Translations under genes and position numbers: made by a program | Source of the DNA: an uncultured Rubrobacteraceae bacterium | GTDB taxonomy: Bacteria; Actinomycetota; Rubrobacteria; Rubrobacterales; Rubrobacteraceae | Direction: 5' to 3' | DNA length: 7,919 nucleotides | Assembly: GCA_902805985.1 (NCBI GenBank) | Contig: CADCUW010000075.1 | Coordinates: 1-7,919, forward strand | In this document: in pieces, positions 1 through 6,306 of the stretch | Position numbering within the stretch: position 1 is the first letter of the stretch | How the letters are laid out: each line of letters begins with the position of its first letter | The notes under the pieces: generated by a model | Databases searched by the model: none | What the model saw: the letters and a program-made list of their open reading frames with translations, nothing else | Told to the model about the DNA's origin: nothing

Positions 1-425
1 TCGCGGAAGGCGTCCTCCGTGATGCGGCTGCCGACGTCTATGACGGACCGGAGGAGGGCCTTGCCGCGGACGATCTCGGCGTAGCGGGCGGCGTTGGAGG
101 CGGTCGGGACGGACTCTACGAGCTGGAAGATGTAGGCCCTGCCGCCGACGCGGTCGAACTCGTTGACGGAGTTGAGCTCGTTTGTCAGCGTGATCTGGTC
201 TATGCGGTCCCCCCGCGAGTAGAGCCGCATCATCGCCGCGTAGATGACCCTGTGGGTCTCCGAGTAGAACTCCTCGGGCGTGAGCTGCTCGGCGACCGCC
301 GCCACCGCGGTCTCCGAGACCAGCAGCGCCCCTATGACCGCCCGCTCCGCGTCCAGGTCATGCGGCGGCACGCGGGCCGCGCCGACCCCCGTCTCTACAC
401 TCCGCATCCTCCCCCGACGCTCCAT
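1..425 (-). CDS. dnaB: Replicative DNA helicase DnaB, N-terminal part (runs off the left edge)
   Basis: DnaB is the hexameric, ATP-driven helicase that unwinds DNA at the replication fork. Only about 141 codons are present, covering the N-terminal helical domain that forms the hexamer collar and contacts primase. Visible hallmarks are RVPPHDLDAERAVIGALL (residues 18-35), PEEFY followed by HRVIYAAMMRLY, and VPTASNAARYAEIV near residue 110. The RecA-like ATPase domain lies outside the window. The start is uncertain. ATG at 425 gives MERRGRMRSV but lacks a clear Shine-Dalgarno. The in-frame ATG at 407 has GGGGAGG directly abutting it, which is too close for normal use. The gene follows rplI on the same strand with a terminator between them, so it is probably transcribed partly by read-through or from a weak promoter that I could not place. 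The identity is well supported by motifs; the exact start is not. Confidence 0.93.
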   Translation of the reverse strand, partial: MERRGRMRSVETGVGAARVPPHDLDAERAVIGALLVSETAVAAVAEQLTPEEFYSETHRVIYAAMMRLYSRGDRIDQITLTNELNSVNEFDRVGGRAYIFQLVESVPTASNAARYAEIVRGKALLRSVIDVGSRITEDAFR

Positions 426-446
426 AGACGCTCTAGGATGCAACAC

Positions 447-476
447 AAAGGCCCCCGTTACAAGACGGGGGCCTTT
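447..476 (-). terminator. Intrinsic terminator after rplI
   Basis: A perfect 12-bp inverted repeat, AAAGGCCCCCGT and ACGGGGGCCTTT, surrounds a 6-nt loop. On the minus strand the stem ends in TTT followed by GTGTTG, a modest U-rich tail. It lies between the rplI stop and the dnaB start and should end or attenuate transcription of the ribosomal protein cluster. The stem is symmetrical with A and T runs at both ends, so it could also stop transcription coming from the left. Confidence 0.85.
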
Positions 477-514
477 ACCTTGTGGTCCAGGTTGTACGTA
501 AAGCTACAGTTGAG

Positions 515-964
515 CTACAGCTTCGGGACGACGATAACCTTGACGCTGGCCTCGACGTCGCCGTGGACCTGGATCGGGACCTGGTGGGTGCCCAGCGACT
601 TTATGGGCTCCTCCATGCGGACCCTGCGCCGGTCGATGCGCACGCCGCGGGCCTTCTCGACCGCATCAGCGATGTTCGCGGCGGTCACGGAGCCGAAGAG
701 GCGCTCGTCCTCGCCGGTGCGGGCCTCGATCGTAATGACGCTCTTGTTGAGGGTCGCGGCGATCTCTTCGGCGCGCTCGGCGAGGCGGCGGTCGCGCTCC
801 TCGCTCTCGGCCATCTCGCGGCGGGCCTCCTCCATCTTGCCCGGGGTGGCGACCTCGGCAAGGTTGCGGGGGACGAGGAAGTTGCGGACGTAGCCGCGGC
901 TAACGTCCACGATGTCGCCCCGCTGCCCGATCTTCTCGACGTCCTGGGTCAGTATGACCTGCAC
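515..964 (-). CDS. rplI: 50S ribosomal protein L9
   Basis: L9 is an elongated protein of the large subunit that binds 23S rRNA near the L1 stalk and helps keep reading frame and control translocation. The 149-residue length is standard. The N-terminal rRNA-binding domain carries the classic VILTQDVEKIGQRGDIVDV and GYVRNFLVPRNLA (residues 3-36). A charged connecting helix follows (about 44-75), then the C-terminal domain with RLFGSVTAANIADAV (about 88-102). The start is GTG at 964, chosen because GGGAGGT (971-977) sits 6 nt upstream and the L9 family begins M-[KQ]-V-I-L. The preceding rpsR gene ends 4 bp upstream, and its TAG stop overlaps this Shine-Dalgarno, so translation is probably coupled. 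Nothing is missing from the family pattern. Confidence 0.98.
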   Translation of the reverse strand: MQVILTQDVEKIGQRGDIVDVSRGYVRNFLVPRNLAEVATPGKMEEARREMAESEERDRRLAERAEEIAATLNKSVITIEARTGEDERLFGSVTAANIADAVEKARGVRIDRRRVRMEEPIKSLGTHQVPIQVHGDVEASVKVIVVPKL

Positions 965-968
965 GGCT

Positions 969-1220
969 CTACCTCCCGACCACGTAGGGCAGCAAGGCCA
1001 TCTCGCGGGCGCGCTTGATCGAGGTGGCCGCCTCGCGCTGGTGCTGCGGGCAGAGGCCCGTGACCCTGCGGGCCCGGATCTTGCCGCGGTCAGAGACGAA
1101 CCGGCGCAGCACGTTGTAGTCCTTGTAGTCGACGTAGGCTACGTCTTCCTTGCAGAAGACGCACGGCTTGCTCTTTACCGGCCGTCCTCCGCGGGGCGGC
1201 TTTTCCCTTCTTCTACCCAT
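969..1220 (-). CDS. rpsR: 30S ribosomal protein S18, zinc-ribbon form
   Basis: S18 binds 16S rRNA in the platform of the small subunit as a heterodimer with S6. The 83 residues include a basic N-terminus, then C20-x2-C23, [20 protein letters not shown] (29-48), and C57-P-Q-H60 before [19 protein letters not shown]. The four ligands C20, C23, C57 and H60 fit a zinc-binding form; many bacteria also have zinc-free paralogues. The ATG at 1220 has a strong AGGAGGT (1226-1232) with a 5-nt spacer. The gene lies 23 bp after rpsF and 4 bp before rplI, as one transcription unit. The partner S6 gene is immediately upstream. A ssb gene, usual at this junction in many bacteria, is absent. Confidence 0.98.
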   Translation of the reverse strand: MGRRREKPPRGGRPVKSKPCVFCKEDVAYVDYKDYNVLRRFVSDRGKIRARRVTGLCPQHQREAATSIKRAREMALLPYVVGR

Positions 1221-1243
1221 TCGTTACCTCCTAAAGAGTGTTG

Positions 1244-1588
1244 TTAGGCCGGGACTTCTTCGGTCTCCACCGACTCCTCCGGCAGCGGCTTGTGGGCATA
1301 GCTCGGTGGGAGCTTCACTATCGTGTGGCGCAGCACGTCGTCCGAGACCCGCAGGATGCGCTTTAGCTCGACGAGGGTGCGCTCGCCCGCGGTGAACTCC
1401 ATGACAACGTAGAAGCCGTCGGTGCGGTGGTCGATCTCGTAGGCGAGCTTGCGGCGGCCCCAGTGGTTCGGCTCACCGGCCTCGCCGCCTGTACGCTCGA
1501 TGATCGTGCGAAAGCGCCCGACCGTGTTCCCGACCTGGTCCTCGTCGAGCTCGGGGATCACTATGAGCATGGCTTCGTAAGTAGTAAT
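1244..1588 (-). CDS. rpsF: 30S ribosomal protein S6, apparent ATT start
   Basis: S6 is a small ferredoxin-like fold protein that pairs with S18 on the 30S platform. Recognisable parts are MLIVIPELDEDQV near the start, WGRRKLAYEIDHRTDGFYVV (about 48-67 of the long form) and LKRILRVSDDVLRHTIVK. A short acidic tail ends in EEVPA. The first ATG (1570) would remove the usual first strand, since family members begin M-x-x-Y-E-x-M, and it has no Shine-Dalgarno within range. Reading six codons further up gives ATT-Thr-Thr-Tyr-Glu-Ala-Met, with GGAGGAGG 5 nt before the ATT. No ATG, GTG or TTG lies in frame at a suitable distance. I therefore place the start at ATT 1586-1588, giving 114 residues. The family call is certain; the start is inference from the Shine-Dalgarno position and family N-terminus. 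Confidence 0.93.
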   Translation of the reverse strand: MTTYEAMLIVIPELDEDQVGNTVGRFRTIIERTGGEAGEPNHWGRRKLAYEIDHRTDGFYVVMEFTAGERTLVELKRILRVSDDVLRHTIVKLPPSYAHKPLPEESVETEEVPA

Positions 1589-1601
1589 GTTTGCCTCCTC
1601 C
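1586..1601 (-). promoter_or_regulatory. Shine-Dalgarno that sets the ATT start of rpsF
   Basis: On the minus strand GGAGGAGG (1594-1601) is followed by CAAAC and then ATT (1586-1588). The spacing is ideal for ATT, while the first ATG is 23 nt away from the same site. An AUU start is known in enterobacterial infC, where it makes translation sensitive to initiation factor 3; whether anything similar applies here is unknown. Confidence 0.7.
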
Positions 1602-1619
1602 GGTCTAGAATCGGCTCCC

Positions 1620-1634
1620 CCGGGCTCTTCCCGG
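1620..1634 (-). other. Small hairpin in the rpsF 5' leader
   Basis: On the minus strand CCGGG-AAGAG-CCCGG can form a 5-bp stem within the roughly 70-nt leader implied by the upstream promoter. Leaders of rpsF in many bacteria carry an RNA element bound by the S6:S18 complex. I could not confirm its conserved bulge here, so this is only a candidate. Confidence 0.25.
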
Positions 1635-1664
1635 CGAAGCAGGGGCTTATGCGGTTGCCGCGAG

Positions 1665-1693
1665 AGTCTACCAGCGCGATGTAGGTGTTACAA
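1665..1693 (-). promoter_or_regulatory. Promoter of the rpsF-rpsR-rplI cluster
   Basis: On the minus strand a -35-like TTGTAA (1688-1693) is separated by exactly 17 bp from a -10-like TAGACT (1665-1670). Each box matches the vegetative consensus at 4 of 6 positions. Transcription would begin near 1658, leaving a leader of about 70 nt before rpsF. The tandem repeat array begins 11 bp upstream of the -35 box. Confidence 0.6.
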
Positions 1694-1703
1694 ACGGTCC
1701 GAC

Positions 1704-1794
1704 GGGCACACCCCGAGGGCACACCCCGAGGGCACACCCCGAGGGCACACCCCGAGGGCACACCCCGAGGGCACACCCCGAGGGCACACCCCGA
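1704..1794. repeat. Seven perfect tandem copies of a 13-bp unit
   Basis: The unit GGGCACACCCCGA is repeated seven times without a mismatch. The plus strand of the array contains no T, so base composition is strongly skewed between strands. Because 13 is not a multiple of 3, all three forward frames translate to the same rotating 13-residue peptide and remain open. This explains the spurious N-terminal extension of the next gene. The array fills the space between two divergent promoters, ending 16 bp before the -10 box of the ABC ATPase gene. Exact identity of the copies suggests recent expansion or homogenisation. Confidence 0.97.
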
Positions 1795-1810
1795 GCCCCC
1801 TGTTCGCGGA

Positions 1811-1816
1811 TATACT
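1811..1816 (+). promoter_or_regulatory. -10 box for a leaderless ABC ATPase transcript
   Basis: TATACT matches the -10 consensus at 5 of 6 positions and ends 6 bp before the GTG start at 1823. Transcription should therefore start on or next to the start codon. The expected -35 position (about 1788-1793, ACCCCG) lies in the last repeat unit and does not resemble the consensus, so a regulator or an alternative sigma factor may be needed. Confidence 0.55.
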
Positions 1817-1822
1817 CGTCCG

Positions 1823-2572
1823 GTGGAGAACGGTTCCCCAAACGCCGTCGAGACCGTGGGCCTGCGCAAGGTCTACGGCGAGGGCTCGACCGAGGTGCGG
1901 GCGCTCGACGACGTCTCTCTAGAGTTCCCGAACGGCGAGTTCGCGGCGATCATGGGCCCCAGCGGGTCGGGCAAGAGCACCTTGTTGCACATCTTGGGTG
2001 CCCTGGACAAGCCGACGGGCGGGCGCGTCGTCGTCGGGGGTACGGATCTTTCGGGCCTCTCGGACAGGGAGTTGACGCTCCTCAGGCGCGGGCGGATGGG
2101 TTTCGTGTTCCAGTTCTTCAACCTCATACCGACGCTCTCGGCGGAGGAGAACGTGTTGTTGCCGGTCCTGATCTCCGGCAAGAAACCGGGGAAATACGCG
2201 AGGCGCCTGGACGAGCTTCTGGACCTGGTCGGCCTGGCGGACCGCCGCTCGCACCGCCCCGACGAGCTCTCGGGCGGGGAGCAGCAGCGGGTCGCCATAG
2301 CCCGCGCCCTCATACGCTTCCCGGACATCATCCTCGCCGACGAGCCGACCGGCAACCTGGACTCCAGGACCGGCGCGGAGGTGCTCGGCCTGCTCAGAGA
2401 GTCCGCCGCCCGCTACGAGCAGACCATCCTCATGGTCACGCACGACCCCCGCGCCGCCTCCGCCGCCGACCGGGCCGTCTTCCTTTCGGACGGCCGCGTC
2501 GTGGACGAGGCCCGTGACCCGAACCCCGACGACATCCTGGAGCGCATCAGGACGCTGGAGTCCCCCGGCTAG
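1823..2572 (+). CDS. ABC exporter ATPase of the MacB/LolD/FtsE type
   Basis: This cytoplasmic nucleotide-binding subunit should power a mechanotransmission-type ABC transporter. All functional motifs are intact in the 249 residues: Walker A GPSGSGKST (45-53), Q-loop Q97 in FQFFNLIPTLSAEENV, signature LSGGEQQRVAIARAL (149-163), Walker B IILADE (169-174) with the family-typical PTGNLDS after it, and H-loop H207 in MVTHDPRAA. The TxxENV and PTGNLD wording is characteristic of the LolD/MacB/SalX group. The start is GTG 1823, because homology begins at VGLRKVYG and the open frame upstream merely translates the 13-bp repeat. There is no Shine-Dalgarno; a -10 box just upstream implies a leaderless mRNA. 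The partner is probably the FtsX-type permease at 3586, although two genes lie between them. Substrate is not readable from the sequence. Confidence 0.95.
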   Translation: MENGSPNAVETVGLRKVYGEGSTEVRALDDVSLEFPNGEFAAIMGPSGSGKSTLLHILGALDKPTGGRVVVGGTDLSGLSDRELTLLRRGRMGFVFQFFNLIPTLSAEENVLLPVLISGKKPGKYARRLDELLDLVGLADRRSHRPDELSGGEQQRVAIARALIRFPDIILADEPTGNLDSRTGAEVLGLLRESAARYEQTILMVTHDPRAASAADRAVFLSDGRVVDEARDPNPDDILERIRTLESPG

Positions 2573-2573
2573 G

Positions 2574-3041
2574 ATGGCGCCAGGATATCTCTTGCGCCAG
2601 ATGGATGACGCGGACGCGCGCGAGATCTCCGTCTGGCGCTACGAGCCACCCTACGACTTCTACAACGGTGACGCGGACCCCGCCGACCTCGCAGAGCTTC
2701 TGGACCCGAAGCGCCGGAAAGACGTGTACTTCTCGGTTCTGGACGATGGGGACCGACTCGTGGGGTTCTTTCAGGTCGAGAACGAGGTTAAGAGCGTGGA
2801 CGTCGTCCCGGGGCTGAGGCCTGACCTGCCGGGAAGAGGACTCGGGGTGGAGTTCGTCCTGGCGGGGCTCGCGTTCGCGAGGGAGCGGTTCTCGCCGGGG
2901 CGGTTCACCGTCTCCGTAGCGACGTTCAACGCGCGTGCGATCAGGATCTACGATCGCGCCGGTTTTCGGCGGGGCGAGGTCTATACGCACGAGACCAACG
3001 GCGGCGAGTACGAGTTCCCGCGCATGGAGCGCGAGGCTTGA
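2574..3041 (+). CDS. GNAT-family N-acetyltransferase
   Basis: This 155-residue protein has the GNAT fold, which transfers an acetyl group from acetyl-CoA to an amine. The acetyl-CoA pyrophosphate loop is LRPDLPGRGLG (81-91), matching the R/Q-x-x-G-x-G/A pattern, followed by helix VEFVLAGLAFARERF. A motif-B region follows, VATFNARAIRIYDRAGFRR (115-133), the usual Asn-x-x-Ala-x-x-x-Tyr-x-x-x-Gly-Phe signature. An aromatic N-terminal stretch, WRYEPPYDFYNG (21-32), may form the acceptor pocket. The start is ATG 2574, one base after the ATPase stop (TAG-G-ATG), so it is probably translationally coupled; no good Shine-Dalgarno is visible. Earlier in-frame codons overlap the ATPase and are not needed. 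The acceptor could be a small molecule or a protein N-terminus; sequence alone does not decide. Confidence 0.9.
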   Translation: MAPGYLLRQMDDADAREISVWRYEPPYDFYNGDADPADLAELLDPKRRKDVYFSVLDDGDRLVGFFQVENEVKSVDVVPGLRPDLPGRGLGVEFVLAGLAFARERFSPGRFTVSVATFNARAIRIYDRAGFRRGEVYTHETNGGEYEFPRMEREA

Positions 3042-3093
3042 CGACCAACGCGCCTTCCGGGAGGACGAGCGGCGGGTCCCGTGGGGGTCCCTG

Positions 3094-3513
3094 TCACACG
3101 GCGGTGCCGAGCACGGCGCCGAACAGGATGAGGACCACGAGCCCAAGGAGGATCAGGCCGTTGAAGACGGTCCCGAGGACGGCGAACAGCCGCCTGCGGC
3201 GCTTCTGCACGAGGCCGGCGATGCCGAGCGCGGCGCCGAGCACGTACAGTAGCGGGGTGGCCGCGAGGCCGAAGCCCGCGACCCCGAGCAGGCCCGTCGC
3301 GCCGGGGTTGTCCTCGAGGTTGCGTTGCAGGTCCTGGGGCGTAACGCTCTGCGGGTCCGCGTTCCCGAGCAGCTGGCCTGCGGCGTTTAAGATCACTACG
3401 AGCAGCACGACGAGCAGCACCGTGGTCAGGATGGCGATGACGAAGGACGCTATCCCAAGCCGCGACTGCCCGCTCCGTTCCGCTGTTACCCTCGTCGGCC
3501 CGCCGTGTTCCAT
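3094..3513 (-). CDS. Small multi-spanning membrane protein, unknown function
   Basis: The 139-residue product has a short polar N-terminus (1-19) and three hydrophobic stretches at about 20-45, 73-102 and 108-137. Between the first two is a polar loop rich in Asp, Gln and Asn (51-71). A KRRRR cluster (104-108) precedes the last segment and should face the cytoplasm. The GIASFVIAIL and ALGIAGLVQKRRRR patterns recall small Gly-rich DUF4190-like membrane proteins, but that is only a resemblance. Start ATG 3513 has GGGGAGGA about 3 nt upstream. An open frame continues upstream to 3822 but overlaps the permease gene and has no homology-like features. The gene converges on the GNAT gene, with 52 bp between them, and diverges from the permease, with 72 bp between them. 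Its position inside an exporter locus hints at a link, but nothing proves it. Confidence 0.8.
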   Translation of the reverse strand: MEHGGPTRVTAERSGQSRLGIASFVIAILTTVLLVVLLVVILNAAGQLLGNADPQSVTPQDLQRNLEDNPGATGLLGVAGFGLAATPLLYVLGAALGIAGLVQKRRRRLFAVLGTVFNGLILLGLVVLILFGAVLGTAV

Positions 3514-3585
3514 CTGTCCTCCCCGCCTAGACGCCTGTGTTCCGGCAGCACCCAGGTTAGCACGCGCCTGGAAGGACGCCCTCTC

Positions 3586-6141
3586 GTGAAGCTCCGGCGG
3601 TTCTCGGACCTCAGCCTGCGCAACCTGCGGGCCAGGGTGCAGCGCACCCTCCTCACGGCCGTCGGCATCGTGCTCGGGGTTGGGATCGTCTTCGGGGTGC
3701 TGACGCTCTCGAACACCATGTCGGGCACCTTCCAGCAGCTCTTCTCCCGCGCCTACGGTTCGGCCGACCTCACCGTCACCGCGGCCGGCGGGTCCGGGGG
3801 GTTCGACGAGAAGATAGTGCAAGAGGTCAGGAACTCAGAAGGCGTCGGGTCCGCGGCGCCCCGGTACTCCGTGGCGGCGTCCCTGATCCTGGACAAGAAG
3901 ACCGAGGAAGGCCTGCCCGAGGTCCAGAGCATGCGTCTCTTTGGCGTCGAGCCGGAGTCGGCCGAACTCGCGACGGGCTTCGAGCTTACGGCCGGAAGGT
4001 TCCCTGAGAGGGAGCGGGAGCTCACCATCGACGGCGCCGCGGCGGAGGGCGCGGGATTGGAGATCGGGGACGAGGTGACGCTTGGCACCCCGGCAGGCCC
4101 GAAGGAGGCAAGGGTCGTCGGGCTGCTCAGGATACCGGGCGGCTCTTTCGGCGGGCTCGCCTTCGGGATGGCGCCCTTGCCCTTCGTCCAGAAGGCCTTC
4201 GACAAGCCGAACCAGGTCTCAGGCATCGCCGTCGAGGCGGCGGAGGGCGTCCCGGTCGGGGAGCTGCGGGACCGGCTGGACGGGGCTCTAGGCGAGGGGT
4301 TGCAGGCGGAGAGGTCAGAGACGAGGACGCAGGAGGTCACGGGCCAGCTGCAGGGCTTCAGGCTGGCGCTGCTGTTCTTCGCGGGGACGGCGCTCTTCGT
4401 CGGGGCGTTTTTGGTCTTCAACGCGCTCTCGATGACCGTGCTGGAGCGGACGCGGGAGCTCGGGATGCTCAGGGCTCTCGGGTCCACGCGGGCCATGATC
4501 GCGCGTTCGGTCGTCCTGGAGGCAGCGCTGCTCGGGGTCTTCGGCTCCGTACTCGGCGTCCTCTTCGGGTACGGGATGGCCAAGGGGCTCGTCTACCTGT
4601 TCGGGCGGGCTTTTCTGTTCGAGATCTCGACGCTCATCCTCTCCCCCTTCGCCCTCGTATCGGCCGTCGGCGTGGGCATGATCGTGACGGTCGCAGCCGC
4701 CCTCTACCCGGCGCTGCGGGCCGGCCGGGTGAGCCCCGTGGAGGCGATGCGCTCGCGCTCGGCCGGCGGGGGCCGGAGCCGGGCTTCGGTTCTCGGGCCG
4801 GTCCTGGGGTTGGTCCTCACGGGGGTGGGGGTGCCATGGATCTACTACCTCGCCAAAAACCTCTCCGCGAACCTCGACGGCCTCGTCTACGCCTCGGGCA
4901 TAGCGGGCGTGATCGCGGCCTTTCTAGGTGTGTCGCTCCTGATACCGGTCCTCGTCCGGCCCCTCGCGGCACTCTTCTCCCCGGTCTTGAGGCTCCTGTT
5001 CGGGGTCGAGGGGAGGATGGCGGCGGCGAACGCGACCAGGAACCGGGGCAGGACGGCGCTGACCGCCTCAGCACTCATGGTGGGCATCTCGCTGGTGGTC
5101 GCGTTCTCGGCGCTCGGGGGGAGCCTGCTCGGCTCGATCCGGGACTACCTCGACAGCTCTCTTGGTAGCGACTACGTCGTTCAGCCTACCGACCAGGCCT
5201 CCGACGCCGGCTTCTCGGCGAGCTTGCCCGAAGAGATCAGGAGGATCAAAGGCGTCGAGCGGACGACGAGCATCGTCTCGACCTTCCGCCGCAGCGGCGA
5301 GAAGGTGGACATCGTCTTCGGGGTGGACGGGAACTACCCCGAGATCTTCCGCGCGGACCTCGCCCCCGGCGCCCGGCCCGACGCCTTCGACAGGCTGAGG
5401 GGGGGCGGTGCCCTGATCGGCAAGCAGTTGGCGGAGTCCCGCGATCTTAGGGTGGGCGACAGCATAGAGCTGCCCGGCCCGAAGGGAGAGAAGAAGTATC
5501 CCGTCGAGGGCATCCTGGAGAACGACCTCGTCGGCGGCGGGTCTGGCGTCTACCTCTCGAAACAGACGCTCGCCACGGACTTCAACGAGACCGAGAGCGA
5601 GTTCCTCGCCGTGAAGGCCGAGCCCGGCTCGGATAGGGAGGCGTTGTCCGACGGGATCGGGGAGGTCTTGAGCGACTATCCGCAGTTCACGCTCTACTCG
5701 AACGCCGAGTGGAAGGCGCGCATAGAGGGGGACTTCAACCGCCAGTACGTCTTCTTCTACGCCATCATGGGCGTCTCGGTTGCCGTCTCCGCCTTCGGGG
5801 TCGTCAACACGCTGTCCATGAGCGTCTTCGAGCGGACGCGGGAGATCGGTATCTTGCGGGCCATCGGCACGACGCGCCTCCAGATCGGCCGCCTCATCAT
5901 CGACGAGGGGGTGGTCATCGGCCTGATCGGCTGCCTCGTCGGGGTCGTTCTGGGGTCTCTGCTCGGCTACCTGTTCGTCCAGGGCTCGGGCGCCGGGGGG
6001 TTTGAGATCGAGTTCTACTACCCGAAGCTTCCAGCGCTCGCGGCCCTCTTCTCCGGCCTCTTTATCGGCATCTTCGCCGGCCTCCTCCCAGCCCGCTCTG
6101 CCACCCGCAAGGCCATCGTCGAGGCCATCGGCTACGAGTAG
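3586..6141 (+). CDS. ABC exporter permease with duplicated MacB/FtsX architecture
   Basis: This 851-residue membrane subunit belongs to the MacB/LolCE/FtsX superfamily. It has two tandem halves. Half one has TM1 (21-43), an extracytoplasmic core (about 44-255), then segments at 260-284, 312-340 and 355-378. Two extra segments follow at 402-424 and 436-458. Half two has a segment at 491-512, a second core (about 515-715), then 721-745, 773-798 and 814-836, giving ten in all. Each half carries the coupling motif contacting the ATPase, ERTRELGMLRALGSTR (287-302) and FERTREIGILRAIGTTR (748-764). Each also ends in a conserved P-A-x-x-A tail (LYPALRAGRVSPVEAM; LPARSATRKAIVEAI). Start GTG 3586 has GGAAGGA 9 nt upstream; the open frame reaching back to 3505 lies in the divergent promoter gap. 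In a monoderm such transporters move peptides or lipoproteins or act by mechanotransmission; the substrate is unknown. Confidence 0.94.
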   Translation: MKLRRFSDLSLRNLRARVQRTLLTAVGIVLGVGIVFGVLTLSNTMSGTFQQLFSRAYGSADLTVTAAGGSGGFDEKIVQEVRNSEGVGSAAPRYSVAASLILDKKTEEGLPEVQSMRLFGVEPESAELATGFELTAGRFPERERELTIDGAAAEGAGLEIGDEVTLGTPAGPKEARVVGLLRIPGGSFGGLAFGMAPLPFVQKAFDKPNQVSGIAVEAAEGVPVGELRDRLDGALGEGLQAERSETRTQEVTGQLQGFRLALLFFAGTALFVGAFLVFNALSMTVLERTRELGMLRALGSTRAMIARSVVLEAALLGVFGSVLGVLFGYGMAKGLVYLFGRAFLFEISTLILSPFALVSAVGVGMIVTVAAALYPALRAGRVSPVEAMRSRSAGGGRSRASVLGPVLGLVLTGVGVPWIYYLAKNLSANLDGLVYASGIAGVIAAFLGVSLLIPVLVRPLAALFSPVLRLLFGVEGRMAAANATRNRGRTALTASALMVGISLVVAFSALGGSLLGSIRDYLDSSLGSDYVVQPTDQASDAGFSASLPEEIRRIKGVERTTSIVSTFRRSGEKVDIVFGVDGNYPEIFRADLAPGARPDAFDRLRGGGALIGKQLAESRDLRVGDSIELPGPKGEKKYPVEGILENDLVGGGSGVYLSKQTLATDFNETESEFLAVKAEPGSDREALSDGIGEVLSDYPQFTLYSNAEWKARIEGDFNRQYVFFYAIMGVSVAVSAFGVVNTLSMSVFERTREIGILRAIGTTRLQIGRLIIDEGVVIGLIGCLVGVVLGSLLGYLFVQGSGAGGFEIEFYYPKLPALAALFSGLFIGIFAGLLPARSATRKAIVEAIGYE

Positions 6142-6171
6142 CCCGTCCGGGGGCCGTCGATCTTCGAGAAT

Positions 6172-6189
6172 ATGGGACCTGGCTCCCAT
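6172..6189 (+). terminator. Weak hairpin downstream of the permease gene
   Basis: ATGGGA and TCCCAT pair around a 6-nt loop 30 bp after the permease stop. There is no T run afterwards, so intrinsic termination is doubtful. The rest of the 6142-6306 gap shows no recognised site other than the Shine-Dalgarno of the next gene. Confidence 0.25.
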
Positions 6190-6306
6190 GCGGAACCTCG
6201 GGGCCCGGTCCTAACATTGCGCAGGCGGGGTCCGTGGGTGCAGACGTTGGGCCCCGTGGCGGTTGCTGCAGGATTACGGTCTTCGGGCCACGAGAGGGGC
6301 GGGCGC

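Noticed and set aside
482..1018. Plus-strand open frame of 178 codons opposite rplI
   Set aside because: Exactly antisense to a certain ribosomal protein gene; Leu/Ala/Asp-rich mirror product.
1704..1794. CRISPR-like array
   Set aside because: The units are directly adjacent with no spacers and are far too short.
1685..1822. Upstream extension of the ABC ATPase reading frame through the 13-bp repeats (RAHPEGTPRGHTP peptide)
   Set aside because: All three frames stay open with the same peptide because the repeat has no stop codon and a 13-bp period. Family homology begins after GTG 1823.
3042..3093. Terminator between the convergent GNAT and membrane genes
   Set aside because: The GGGTCCC-type blocks are direct rather than inverted repeats and no T run follows, so no convincing hairpin is present.
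3514..3822. N-terminal extension of the small membrane protein
   Set aside because: It overlaps the permease gene and is charged low-complexity sequence, whereas ATG 3513 has a good Shine-Dalgarno.
3753..4583. Minus-strand open frame of 276 codons, rich in Ser and Pro
   Set aside because: Antisense to the first half of the permease, low-complexity composition, no motif.
5068..6189. Long open frame on the minus strand (373 codons)
   Set aside because: It lies wholly antisense to the permease, is rich in Arg, Asp and Gly from mirrored codons, and has no family motifs. It is a typical GC-rich shadow.
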